A stretch of DNA of 64,000 nucleotides from an uncultured Lachnospiraceae bacterium (GTDB lineage Bacteria; Bacillota; Clostridia; Lachnospirales; Lachnospiraceae). The position numbers were made by a program, and so were the translations under genes. The stretch is from NCBI GenBank assembly GCA_947564735.1, contig CANOEC010000012.1:38860-102859 (forward strand), given 5' to 3'. Under the pieces are notes generated by a model that was not told where the DNA came from, ran no database searches, and saw only the letters and a list, made by a program, of their open reading frames with translations. The first letter of the stretch is position 1. Each line of letters begins with the position of its first letter. This document shows, piece after piece, positions 1 through 7,759 of the stretch.

Positions 1-528
1 CAGTTTGCCGGTTAATTCCCTGCACGCTGTCTGGTGGTCGTTGTCAATCTGCACTACGCTTTCATCATCAGCGCTTCCGATTGCAACAAACGGCACGCCG
101 TTTTCTTTCAAGTACTTCATCGGTGCATCATCAGTCAAAGTTCTCGTCAATATCACACCGTCAATCTTGCGGTTTGTCACCGCCCTTTCAAGCTGCGTGA
201 TATCATCCGCCGTCACCATGGAAATCAGCACATCATATCCATGAGAAGAAGCCGTCCTGCTGATTCCCAGCATACAGTTCTGGAAAAAGGGCAGCTCCAC
301 AATATTATAATCCCCCGGCAGCACCATTCCAAGATTGAAAGTTTTATTCTGCGCAAGTCCTTTGGCAACCACATTCGGACTGTAATGATGCTCCTCTATA
401 TATTCCAAGACTCTTTCCCGCGTCTGCTCTCCGATTCTTCCCTTGCCGGATATGGCTCTTGACACGGTCGTCTTAGACACGCCGAGCTCCGCCGCAATAT
501 CTCCTATCGTTAAGTTCTTATCGTCCAT
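1..528 (-). CDS. LacI-family transcriptional regulator, partial (3' end off window)
   Basis: Only the first 176 residues are in the window; the gene continues past base 1. Translation from the ATG at 526-528 gives an N-terminal LacI helix-turn-helix (residues about 5-25, motif GVSKTTVSRAISGKGRI), a hinge (residues about 45-58) and the start of a periplasmic-binding-type effector domain with the usual NLGMVLP opening strand. It is a DNA-binding repressor that senses a small sugar. It diverges from the GH42 beta-galactosidase, and a LacI-type palindrome lies in the shared intergenic region, so control of that gene is likely. The effector sugar is not readable from the sequence; a galactan-derived sugar is an inference from the neighbour. 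Confidence 0.93.
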   Translation of the reverse strand, partial: MDDKNLTIGDIAAELGVSKTTVSRAISGKGRIGEQTRERVLEYIEEHHYSPNVVAKGLAQNKTFNLGMVLPGDYNIVELPFFQNCMLGISRTASSHGYDVLISMVTADDITQLERAVTNRKIDGVILTRTLTDDAPMKYLKENGVPFVAIGSADDESVVQIDNDHQTACRELTGKL

Positions 529-591
529 GATTTCCTCTCAGATGATACGCAATTATTTATCTTATCACTACCACAAGCATATCTTTCTTAC

Positions 592-650
592 TTTACGCCA
601 TCATAAAACTATGGTAAAATTCATACAACACGTCGCGCAATCGGTTGCAC
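592..650 (+). promoter_or_regulatory. Promoter and LacI-type operator of the GH42 gene
   Basis: A sigma-A-like promoter reads TTTACG (592-597), a 17-bp spacer, then TAAAAT (615-620). Just downstream, at 635-650, is the imperfect palindrome GCGCAATCGGTTGCAC. Its complement, GTGCAACCGATTGCGC, fits the LacI/GalR operator pattern with a central CG. The site lies where transcription would begin, a classic repressor position, and the divergent LacI-type gene starts at 528. A shorter palindrome, TTGCGCAA, lies at 678-685 and could be a second weak site. The rest of 529-797 holds nothing else I can support. Confidence 0.6.
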
Positions 651-797
651 ATTACAAGATTACCAGATACACAATTGTTGCGCAAGTCATTTTACAGCAA
701 ATCTTCCGGCAGGATAACAATTGATGGACGATATCGAGGCAAAATCAGCAGGGCACCTTTTAACACTCAAGTCACTAATAGAAAGGACAACATTCTT

Positions 798-2855
798 ATG
801 AAAACAGACAGACTTTTATTCGGCGCAGCATATTACGACGAGTACCTCCCCTATGACAGAATCGAAAAAGACATGGAGATGATGAAAAAAGCTAACATCA
901 ATACCATCCGCATCGCAGAATCCACATGGAGCACTTGGGAACCGCAGGAAGGCGTGTTCGATTTCACACATCTGCACAGGATGCTGCAGGCTTCTGCGGC
1001 ACATGGCATTTCAGTCATCGTAGGCACTCCTACCTATGCCATTCCCACATGGCTTGCCGCAAAGTGCCCCGACATCATCGCCGAGACACACGACGGTCCG
1101 GGACGCTACGGACACAGACAGAACATGGACATCACCCATCCGGTTTATTTAAAACATGCGGAAATCATCATAAGACGCCTGATGGAAGAAGTCTCTTCTT
1201 ATGGACATGTGATCGGCTTCCAGCTTGACAATGAGACAAAATCTTACGACACCTGCAGCAAATATGCGCAGAAGAAATTCACAGACTATCTGTATCAGAA
1301 ATATGATGGCAGCCTTGACGCCCTCAATCACGACTTCGGTCTTGACTATTGGAGCAACCGCATTAACGCATGGAAGGATTTTCCGGACGTGCGCGGCACG
1401 ATCAACGGCTCTCTCGGTGCAGAATATCAAAAATTTCAACGGAAACTCGTGACAGATTTCCTCGCATGGCAGTGCGCCATCGTAGCGGAATATGCCCGCC
1501 CTGACCAGTTCATCACACAGAATTTCGATTTTGACTGGAAAGGTTACTCTTACGGTCTGCAGCCGGAAGTCAACCACTGGGAAGCCGCCAAACCGCTGAC
1601 CGTAGCCGGTTATGACATCTACCACCCTTCCGCACAGGATCTTACCGGTAAGGAGATTTCTTTTGGCGGCGCCCTTGCCCGTTCCGTCAAAAAGGACAAC
1701 TACCTGATTCTGGAAACAGAGGCGCAGGGAAACCACGGATGGCTGCACTATCCCGGTCAACTCCGTATGCAGGCCTTTAGCCATCTTGCTTCCGGTTCCA
1801 ATTCTGTCATGTACTGGCACTGGCATTCCATCCACAATGCCATCGAATCCTACTGGAAAGGCATCTTAAGCCACAATCTGAAAGAAAATGCAACCTACAG
1901 AGAGGCTTGTACCATCGGCACAGATTTTGCCAGATACGGAGACCATCTGAAAAACCTGCGCAAAAAAGCGGACGTAGCGCTCCTGCTCTCCAACGAGTCG
2001 TTGACCGGACTCAAGTGGTTTGCTATCCATGCCGACCTAAAATATAACGATATTGTCAGATGGCTCTACGACGCTTTCTATGAACTGAATATTGAGTGCG
2101 ATATCTTGTCCACGGAAGATACTGACTTATTTAGTCAATATAAAGTATTGGTGACTCCGGCGCTTTACAGTGCTTCCGACACGCTTGTCACCAGTCTGCG
2201 AAACTATGTCTCCGAAGGCGGTCTCTTGATTTCTACCTTTAAAACGGCTTTTTCGGATTCAGTACTGAAAATCTATCACGACGACCAGCCCCACGGACTG
2301 ACAGATGTGTTTGGAATGACCTACGACCAGTTTACCGATGCAGTCAATGTAGGTTTAAAAGACTGTGTTTTCCAAAATCGCACAGATACGGTCAACAACG
2401 ACGCTCTCCGGGCGGATACCGCTACTATTGATGCCGCCAACGCCTGCGTCCACTACTGGATGGAACTGCTCATCCCTAATAACGCCAAAACGCTTGCATC
2501 CTACAGACACCCACAATGGGGCAGCTATGCTGCCGTCACCGAGAATCGTTTCGGCAAAGGATGCGCCGTCTATCTCGGATGTTACTTCGATGCGGCAATC
2601 CTAAAAGAGTTATTGACCTATTTAGTTCGCAATGTCGGCATTCCGCTTCCCTATGAACATTATCCGATTGTCACCAAACGGGGCGTTAACGACTACAACA
2701 AAAAAGTCACTTACTATTTCAATTATGCGGAAGAAGCAGCCACCATTACATGGCGCGGTGCGGATGCCCGTCTGCTGATGCAGGATAAGATGGTAACAGA
2801 CGGGGATGTCTTAACCATTGGCGGCTGGGACTTCCTGATTCTGGAAGAAAACTAA
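798..2855 (+). CDS. Beta-galactosidase, GH42 family
   Basis: A 685-residue glycoside hydrolase that removes terminal beta-galactose from galacto-oligosaccharides. The N-terminal TIM barrel opens with a typical GH42 stretch (GAAYYDEYLPYDRI). The acid/base is Glu146 in QLDNET, and the nucleophile is Glu306 (or Glu308) in LETEAQG. A trimerisation-type Rossmann-like domain follows from about residue 390. There is no signal peptide, so it acts in the cytoplasm on imported galactan fragments. I chose the ATG at 798 because it has an AGAAAGGA ribosome site and matches the family N-terminus; an open frame extends upstream to 645 but crosses the operator. It pairs functionally with the GH53 galactanase at 7.8-10 kb. 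Confidence 0.95.
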   Translation: MKTDRLLFGAAYYDEYLPYDRIEKDMEMMKKANINTIRIAESTWSTWEPQEGVFDFTHLHRMLQASAAHGISVIVGTPTYAIPTWLAAKCPDIIAETHDGPGRYGHRQNMDITHPVYLKHAEIIIRRLMEEVSSYGHVIGFQLDNETKSYDTCSKYAQKKFTDYLYQKYDGSLDALNHDFGLDYWSNRINAWKDFPDVRGTINGSLGAEYQKFQRKLVTDFLAWQCAIVAEYARPDQFITQNFDFDWKGYSYGLQPEVNHWEAAKPLTVAGYDIYHPSAQDLTGKEISFGGALARSVKKDNYLILETEAQGNHGWLHYPGQLRMQAFSHLASGSNSVMYWHWHSIHNAIESYWKGILSHNLKENATYREACTIGTDFARYGDHLKNLRKKADVALLLSNESLTGLKWFAIHADLKYNDIVRWLYDAFYELNIECDILSTEDTDLFSQYKVLVTPALYSASDTLVTSLRNYVSEGGLLISTFKTAFSDSVLKIYHDDQPHGLTDVFGMTYDQFTDAVNVGLKDCVFQNRTDTVNNDALRADTATIDAANACVHYWMELLIPNNAKTLASYRHPQWGSYAAVTENRFGKGCAVYLGCYFDAAILKELLTYLVRNVGIPLPYEHYPIVTKRGVNDYNKKVTYYFNYAEEAATITWRGADARLLMQDKMVTDGDVLTIGGWDFLILEEN

Positions 2856-2875
2856 CTGCAAAATACTGAAGGCTG

Positions 2876-3982
2876 TCAGCTCTGTCGCCTATACACCTGC
2901 CAGCCTTCTTCCACACAAACAATTATCAGCGTAAAGATAACCCAGAGCATGGCGTGTTCTCTGCCCCACGATACTGATTCATAGACTGAATCAGTCATTA
3001 CAAGAAAAAGCGGCATACAGGACGTCAGAAAGTACAAAAAGCCTCTAAACATCATGCTAATCATCATCGGCGCCACCCACAGGATTGCCGCCACTGCCGC
3101 CGCACCAAAATTACTTTTAGCATGTGCCGAAACACTCATCGTAATGGCACACAGAAGCAGCACGGCAAGCAAATCCATTCCCAGCATCATCCCCACAAAA
3201 GAAATGGTCGGCATATAGCTTATGCTGATATGAACCAGAATTTCTCTTGACAGAACCAGTCCAATCGGACACTCTGCACCGTCAAGACCAAACACATAGG
3301 CACTCATGCACAGACATAACAGTACAACAACCACATAGACTATTACAGTCAAAGTAAATGCCGCTGCAATCTTTGCCCATGCATCCTTTCCTTTTCCATC
3401 CTTCATCGTAAACAGTAACGGCATCATTTTCGTCTGCCCTTCCTGTGCAAATACGGTAGATATGGAGAGAAGAATCAGCACGCTCGCCAATACCATGCCT
3501 ATCTGTAAGGTATCTAAAAAAGACTTCCATCCATTGACATAGGCAAACGTAATGGCTTTTCCCGTTGCGCGCTCTATTTCTCCAAGCGTCGTATCCGCAA
3601 TGGCGTATGCTTTCGTCGGAACCTTATAATTATCCCAGTCTCTCATATACCCGTCTGACAGATAATCTGTCACAAACCCATTTAAATAGTTTCCATCCCG
3701 CCAGCCCGGATAATCATACGTCACCTGAGACGGGAATCCGTACTCTTCCACAATCCCTGCGACTTTTCCATCCGTCAGCTCTCCCCGGTACTTCTCCGTA
3801 ATCTGCCTGTTGACCCTCACAGCGTCATATCCATAATAATGCTGTCCATCCACCGTCGTCAGTTCCATATCTACTTCCGATGCCCAGAATCGGAAAATAA
3901 GAAAAAACACGGTGCAAACTGCACATATCATAAAAACCTTCTGATGCCACAGCTTATACAACTCCATTCGGTATAATCTCAT
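2876..3982 (-). CDS. ABC-type permease-like membrane protein (paralogue of the gene at 6554)
   Basis: A 368-residue membrane protein with one N-terminal transmembrane helix, an external segment of about 110 residues, then five or so helices, the layout of ABC-2 type permeases. It is clearly paralogous to the 6554-7720 protein: both start MRLY-x-x-ELYKL, share YxGY-(D/E)-AV, then an SDGY-x-x-DWDNY motif, an ISTVF motif and a KxAAAFTL motif. The start at 3982 has a GGGAAGGAAG ribosome site and matches the paralogue; a longer frame reaches 4006. No ATPase gene lies beside it. It diverges from the sigma-factor/ABC cluster and may share the ATPase encoded at 5660. The substrate is unknown. Confidence 0.75.
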   Translation of the reverse strand: MRLYRMELYKLWHQKVFMICAVCTVFFLIFRFWASEVDMELTTVDGQHYYGYDAVRVNRQITEKYRGELTDGKVAGIVEEYGFPSQVTYDYPGWRDGNYLNGFVTDYLSDGYMRDWDNYKVPTKAYAIADTTLGEIERATGKAITFAYVNGWKSFLDTLQIGMVLASVLILLSISTVFAQEGQTKMMPLLFTMKDGKGKDAWAKIAAAFTLTVIVYVVVVLLCLCMSAYVFGLDGAECPIGLVLSREILVHISISYMPTISFVGMMLGMDLLAVLLLCAITMSVSAHAKSNFGAAAVAAILWVAPMMISMMFRGFLYFLTSCMPLFLVMTDSVYESVSWGREHAMLWVIFTLIIVCVEEGWQVYRRQS

Positions 3983-4058
3983 TCTTCTTCCTTCCCTTCT
4001 TGCCACCTATTTTTTTCATACATGGATTCGGGAGTTAAAAGGTGCTTTTGCGATTTTA

Positions 4059-4106
4059 TATTTGTGCAATCTGCCTTTTCCATTTACCAAAAGCTCATTT
4101 TGACCC
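4059..4106 (-). repeat. Half-copy of the 27.1-27.3 kb inverted-repeat element
   Basis: This stretch matches both arms of the element at 27139-27320. Read on the minus strand it has CAAAATGAGCTTTT, about 15 variable bases, then GGCAGATTGCACAAA; the left arm at 27 kb has CAAAATGAACTTTT and the identical GGCAGATTGCACAAA. Only one arm is present here, so it is either a decayed copy or a single binding-site-like module. It lies upstream of the 3982 permease gene. Confidence 0.6.
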
Positions 4107-4297
4107 CAACATCATCTACATGACATCTAAATAACCTCTTTTACCTTAAAAAAGATTCATTTTCCTCAATCTTACCAAAATTTTTCTGTAAATTCCCCAT
4201 ATTTTCTCCATATCCTTTCTCCAAATGATTAAGCCATAGAAATTTATGAACGTATACATCCTCTGGTATTATAATCTCTTTCATTTTTTTCATAAAT

Positions 4298-4326
4298 TTT
4301 TCATCTGGATTAATCTTTTGTATAAT
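4298..4326 (+). promoter_or_regulatory. Promoter candidate for the sigma-factor operon
   Basis: TTTTCA (4298-4303), a 17-bp spacer, then a perfect TATAAT (4321-4326), 62 bp before the sigma-factor start. This is a housekeeping-type promoter; an autoregulated ECF promoter may also exist but is not identifiable by eye. Confidence 0.45.
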
Positions 4327-4387
4327 AGAACCAGTTATTTAAGTGTCCGGTGTAGAGTAAGACCCCGGAGAGCATAGGACTGATAAC

Positions 4388-4912
4388 ATGACAGATAAAG
4401 AACTCATCACAAAAGTTCATAACGGAAACAAAGAGGCGCTCAACCAGATTGCCGACAGATATTATGACGAAATCTACCGTTTCTGCCTGTATCTTACCGG
4501 AAAGGAAACGGACTCCTATGATATCACACAGGAAGTCTTTCTTCGTTTTATTAAATATGTAGATTCCTATGAATACAGGAATCTGAAGGGCTATCTGCTC
4601 ATTATTGCCCGCAATCTGTGCCGGGACTATTTCCATCACAGCAAAGACGTAAGCTTTATGGAAGAAACGGATTATCCGGGCACGGAAGATACACAGCTTG
4701 GCAATCTGGAAAACCGTATGCTTCTGCAGCAGGCGCTTGGACAGCTGCCTGTAAACCAAAGGGAAATTGTAATTCTGCGAATCTATGAAGAACTCAAATT
4801 CCATGAAATCGCATCGATATTGGGCTGCAATCTGTCAACGGTAAAATCAAGATTCCGGCTGGGAATCAAGAATCTCAGAAAACAATTGGAGGAAACAGAG
4901 CATGAAAAATAA
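4388..4912 (+). CDS. ECF-type RNA polymerase sigma factor
   Basis: A 174-residue sigma-70 family protein of extracytoplasmic-function size. Region 2 spans residues about 20-85 (DITQEVFLRF, then the promoter-melting part with LLIIARNLCRDYF) and region 4 residues about 115-165, with the helix-turn-helix around EIASILGCNLSTVKSR. It directs RNA polymerase to a small regulon. Its last bases overlap the next gene by 11, and the four genes to 7720 form an apparent operon with an ABC transporter, typical of clostridial sigma/ABC modules that respond to envelope stress or antimicrobial peptides. The trigger is not shown by the sequence. Confidence 0.92.
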   Translation: MTDKELITKVHNGNKEALNQIADRYYDEIYRFCLYLTGKETDSYDITQEVFLRFIKYVDSYEYRNLKGYLLIIARNLCRDYFHHSKDVSFMEETDYPGTEDTQLGNLENRMLLQQALGQLPVNQREIVILRIYEELKFHEIASILGCNLSTVKSRFRLGIKNLRKQLEETEHEK

Positions 4913-5672
4913 CGCGGACATCAAATCCCTTTTTACATCCGCAGATTCCCGACTCATAATTGATGAAACAAGAAAGCGGGATACGCTGAAGCTGATTCGT
5001 GCGCAGACCGAACGAAAAGAAATTCGCCTGCTATGCAGCGGGCGGCGGCTCTGGCTGTACCAGTTCCGCTATGCAGACAGAAATATGCTGTTTGTCCATC
5101 TGTCCAGATGTCTCTTCGTTTTTTTACTGATGGTACTCATGAATGCATATGGTGCAGATAACCAGCTTATGATTGTGGCTGCAATGATACTCTCCGGCAT
5201 CCTCGGCTCCTTTTCTATTTTGGAAATCAGCAAAATCTGCTTCTCAAAGTTCTCGGAACTTAGCGAAAGCTGTTTCTTCAATATCCGCCAGATGACCGCC
5301 TACGATATGGTCTTCTCCGGTTTGATGAACCTTGCCGCTTTATCGACAGTCATTTTGTTTGCAGGCTTTCAGTGGAAAATCCGTCTGATTCAAATCGGAC
5401 TGTATCTATTTGTACCTTTTATTTTCACGCAATGCGTCTGTCTCGGCATCCTGCTCACGGAAACCGGAAGAAGAAATGTATGGCTGATTGCCGTTTCCGG
5501 TGGTTTTCTCTCCGCCTTCTATGCGATATTGGCATCCACACCACGGCTTTATACCGAAACGGCTCTTTTCCTATGGGTCATCGCATTTTTCTTTGGTGCC
5601 GGCGTATTTGCGGTCCAAGTCCATGTACTTTTCAAAGAAATCAGTAAAGGAGAAATCTTATGCACGAATTAG
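4902..5672 (+). CDS. Multi-pass membrane protein, possible anti-sigma or ABC accessory factor
   Basis: A 256-residue protein with a charged cytoplasmic N-terminus of about 60 residues and six predicted transmembrane helices (about 63-83, 88-110, 140-160, 165-187, 193-213, 221-243). It lies between an ECF sigma factor and an ABC ATPase and overlaps both (11 and 13 bp), so tight translational coupling is likely. In similar clostridial clusters the protein in this position restrains the sigma factor, and the N-terminal tail could do that here. I recognise no family motif, so the role is inferred from context only. Confidence 0.6.
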   Translation: MKNNADIKSLFTSADSRLIIDETRKRDTLKLIRAQTERKEIRLLCSGRRLWLYQFRYADRNMLFVHLSRCLFVFLLMVLMNAYGADNQLMIVAAMILSGILGSFSILEISKICFSKFSELSESCFFNIRQMTAYDMVFSGLMNLAALSTVILFAGFQWKIRLIQIGLYLFVPFIFTQCVCLGILLTETGRRNVWLIAVSGGFLSAFYAILASTPRLYTETALFLWVIAFFFGAGVFAVQVHVLFKEISKGEILCTN

Positions 5673-6541
5673 AATTAACACAAGTAAGCAAAACATTTAA
5701 AAATAAAACGGCAGTAGATGAAATAAGCGTCCGCCTTGAACACGGCGTCTACGGGCTGCTGGGTGAAAACGGAGCCGGAAAAACCACTCTCATGAGAATG
5801 CTGTGCGGTATCTTAAAACCGACACAGGGCACGATACGATGCGACGGCATCCCGATTCTGCAAATGGGCGGCGAATACCGCCGACTCCTCGGCTATCTTC
5901 CGCAGGACTTCGGCTACTACGGAGATTTCAGCGCACTCCGCTTTCTCAATTATATCGCCGCATTGAAGGCACTGCCGGAAGAATATGCGCAAATCCGGAT
6001 TGATGAACTTCTTGAGATGGTCGATTTGACCAAGGAAAAAAAGAATAAACTCAAAACCTTCTCCGGCGGTATGCTGCGAAGAGTCGGTATCGCACAGGCG
6101 CTATTAAACGACCCGGAAATCCTCGTTCTCGATGAACCCACTTCCGGTCTTGACCCCGGCGAGCGCGTCCGTTTCCGCAATATTATCAGTTCCCTTGGCA
6201 AGAACCGAATCGTTATCCTGTCCACGCACATCGTCTCGGATATCGAGTATATTGCAGACAAAATCATGATTATGAAAGACGGCAGGATTATGCATTCCGG
6301 CGATGAAGCACAGATTCTGAAAGAGGCGGAAGGCTGCGTCTGGAAATGCACCGTGCCGGAAAGTCAAGTGGACGGACTGGACAGAACATATGTCATCAGC
6401 AACTTGAGAAATCAAGGAGACCGGATAGAACTGCGCATCATTTCCAAAGAAAAGCCTGCTCTGGATGCAGAGCAGACCGCCGCAACGCTGGAAGACGCCT
6501 ACCTGTTTTTTACGAAAAAAAAATCGAGCAGACTCGATTAG
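5660..6541 (+). CDS. ABC transporter ATP-binding protein
   Basis: A 293-residue nucleotide-binding subunit. Walker A is GENGAGKTT (residues about 35-43), the signature FSGGMLRRVGIAQ lies near 135, and Walker B VLDEPTSGLDP near 155, followed by the H-loop STHIVSD. It resembles the CcmA/BcrA group that drives ABC-2 permeases in bacitracin-type resistance, sodium export or lipid handling. The C-terminal 70 residues form the usual small accessory domain. It overlaps the preceding gene and is 12 bp from the permease gene at 6554, its evident partner. The diverging permease at 2876 may be a second partner. Confidence 0.9.
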   Translation: MHELELTQVSKTFKNKTAVDEISVRLEHGVYGLLGENGAGKTTLMRMLCGILKPTQGTIRCDGIPILQMGGEYRRLLGYLPQDFGYYGDFSALRFLNYIAALKALPEEYAQIRIDELLEMVDLTKEKKNKLKTFSGGMLRRVGIAQALLNDPEILVLDEPTSGLDPGERVRFRNIISSLGKNRIVILSTHIVSDIEYIADKIMIMKDGRIMHSGDEAQILKEAEGCVWKCTVPESQVDGLDRTYVISNLRNQGDRIELRIISKEKPALDAEQTAATLEDAYLFFTKKKSSRLD

Positions 6542-6553
6542 GAGGAATATAAT

Positions 6554-7720
6554 ATGCGCCTATATAAAACAGAATTGTATAAGCTTTGCCATAAGAAATT
6601 TTTCGTGCTGGGAAGCGTCTGTATGCTTTTGGCTCTCACCTTTCTTTTCTGCCAGCGCGTCGCCGCCACAAGAACCACAATAAACGGCATCGAATATCAC
6701 GGCTATGAGGCTGTCATGGCAGATAAAGAAATTACAAAGGAATTTACCGGAGTCCTCACAGACGATACGATACAACAGATTGCCCAAAAATATGGTTTCC
6801 CGCAGAGAGTCGTTCAATACTATGGATTCTCCGACAGCAATTTCTTAAACAAATTTGTCGCCACATATGCCTCCGACGGCTACCTAAACGATTGGGACAA
6901 CTATCGTATCGCTACCAGAACAGTTCCTCTCACCGAATCGGGGCTGGGCGGACTTTCTGAAAGGACCGGAGAGGATATCTGGTTTGCCTATTATGGAGAA
7001 TGGGGTTCTTATCCGGAATGGTACTTTCTTGGCATGATTATGGTAAGCATCGTACTACTATGCGTTATCTCCACCGTATTTTCCGTCGAGGAGCAGAGCA
7101 ATACCAAGTCTCTACTGTTCACCACAAAGGAGGGACCGGCGAAAGATACCCATGCAAAAGTTGCCGCCGCATTCACTCTGGCAATGGGACTCTGGCTTTC
7201 TGTCACCGTATTTTCCCTGCTTCTGTATGGTATCGTATACGGCACCGACAGCTTTGGCTGCCTTGCCAATCTGGTCGTTGATTTCAGTGAACCGCTGATT
7301 TCCTTCCGGATGCTGCTGGCAGAAACCATGTTCTTCAGTATGCTCGGCATACTGGAGCTGTGTGCCATCGCACTCTGCGTCTCCGCATACTGCCGCAGCA
7401 CCTTTCACTCCGTCGCTGTGTGCGCACTCTGCTGGACGGTATCGCTGCTTGAACCAATGATTATCCAAGGTATCGCCCAGATATTGCTTGCTTCCTCATT
7501 AGAGCAGTCAACCCTCTATTTATGCAGCCTGATTCTTTTTCCATTTCAGCTTATGATTTACACTGCGCCGCTCTATCTGATTCATGATGCTATCGTTTCG
7601 GAACTGGACGCTGTCTCCGCCAACATGGGAATCAATGCGTACTGCATCATCAGCCTGTTGGCTGCTGCCGTCACGCTTCTGTGTATCTTCTTAGCATATC
7701 AAAGGTATCGGAAGCGATGA
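6554..7720 (+). CDS. ABC-2 type permease protein
   Basis: A 388-residue permease partner of the ATPase just upstream. One helix at residues about 17-35 is followed by an external domain of about 120 residues and five more helices to the C-terminus. The ribosome site AGGAGGAATATAAT sits before the ATG. It is paralogous to the product at 2876-3982, with a shared external domain (YHGYEAV, YGFP, SDGYLNDWDNY). The stop codon lies in the loop of a 12-bp hairpin (7703-7732), which should end the operon. The substrate is unknown. Confidence 0.8.
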   Translation: MRLYKTELYKLCHKKFFVLGSVCMLLALTFLFCQRVAATRTTINGIEYHGYEAVMADKEITKEFTGVLTDDTIQQIAQKYGFPQRVVQYYGFSDSNFLNKFVATYASDGYLNDWDNYRIATRTVPLTESGLGGLSERTGEDIWFAYYGEWGSYPEWYFLGMIMVSIVLLCVISTVFSVEEQSNTKSLLFTTKEGPAKDTHAKVAAAFTLAMGLWLSVTVFSLLLYGIVYGTDSFGCLANLVVDFSEPLISFRMLLAETMFFSMLGILELCAIALCVSAYCRSTFHSVAVCALCWTVSLLEPMIIQGIAQILLASSLEQSTLYLCSLILFPFQLMIYTAPLYLIHDAIVSELDAVSANMGINAYCIISLLAAAVTLLCIFLAYQRYRKR

Positions 7721-7732
7721 CTTCCGATACCT
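7703..7732. terminator. Hairpin enclosing the permease stop codon
   Basis: A perfect 12-bp stem (AGGTATCGGAAG at 7703-7714 with CTTCCGATACCT at 7721-7732) has a six-base loop that contains the TGA stop. The T-run after it is weak (GATTTCT), so it may stabilise RNA or pause polymerase rather than fully terminate. It lies between convergent genes. Confidence 0.5.
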
Positions 7733-7759
7733 GCTGATTTCTACCAATATAGCTTGCGG

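Larger units (their letters stand above)
3983..4387. other. Intergenic region between divergent permease and sigma-factor genes
   Basis: About 405 AT-rich bases without a gene. They hold a half-copy of a dispersed repeat (4059-4106, listed separately) and a promoter candidate for the sigma-factor gene. Several TATAAT-like words occur (4266-4275, 4321-4326), as expected of a divergent control region. No RNA gene or longer palindrome is visible. Confidence 0.5.

Noticed and set aside
712-722. GGATAACAATT, identical to one half of the E. coli lac operator
   Set aside because: Half-site only, with no symmetric partner. The stronger palindrome at 635-650 is the likely operator.
2868-2908. GAAGGCTG/CAGCCTTC inverted repeat after the GH42 gene
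   Set aside because: Long loop, no T-run and inside the end of the permease gene, so it is a weak terminator candidate.
4902-5672. Firm call as anti-sigma factor
   Set aside because: No known anti-sigma motif; only the gene order supports it.
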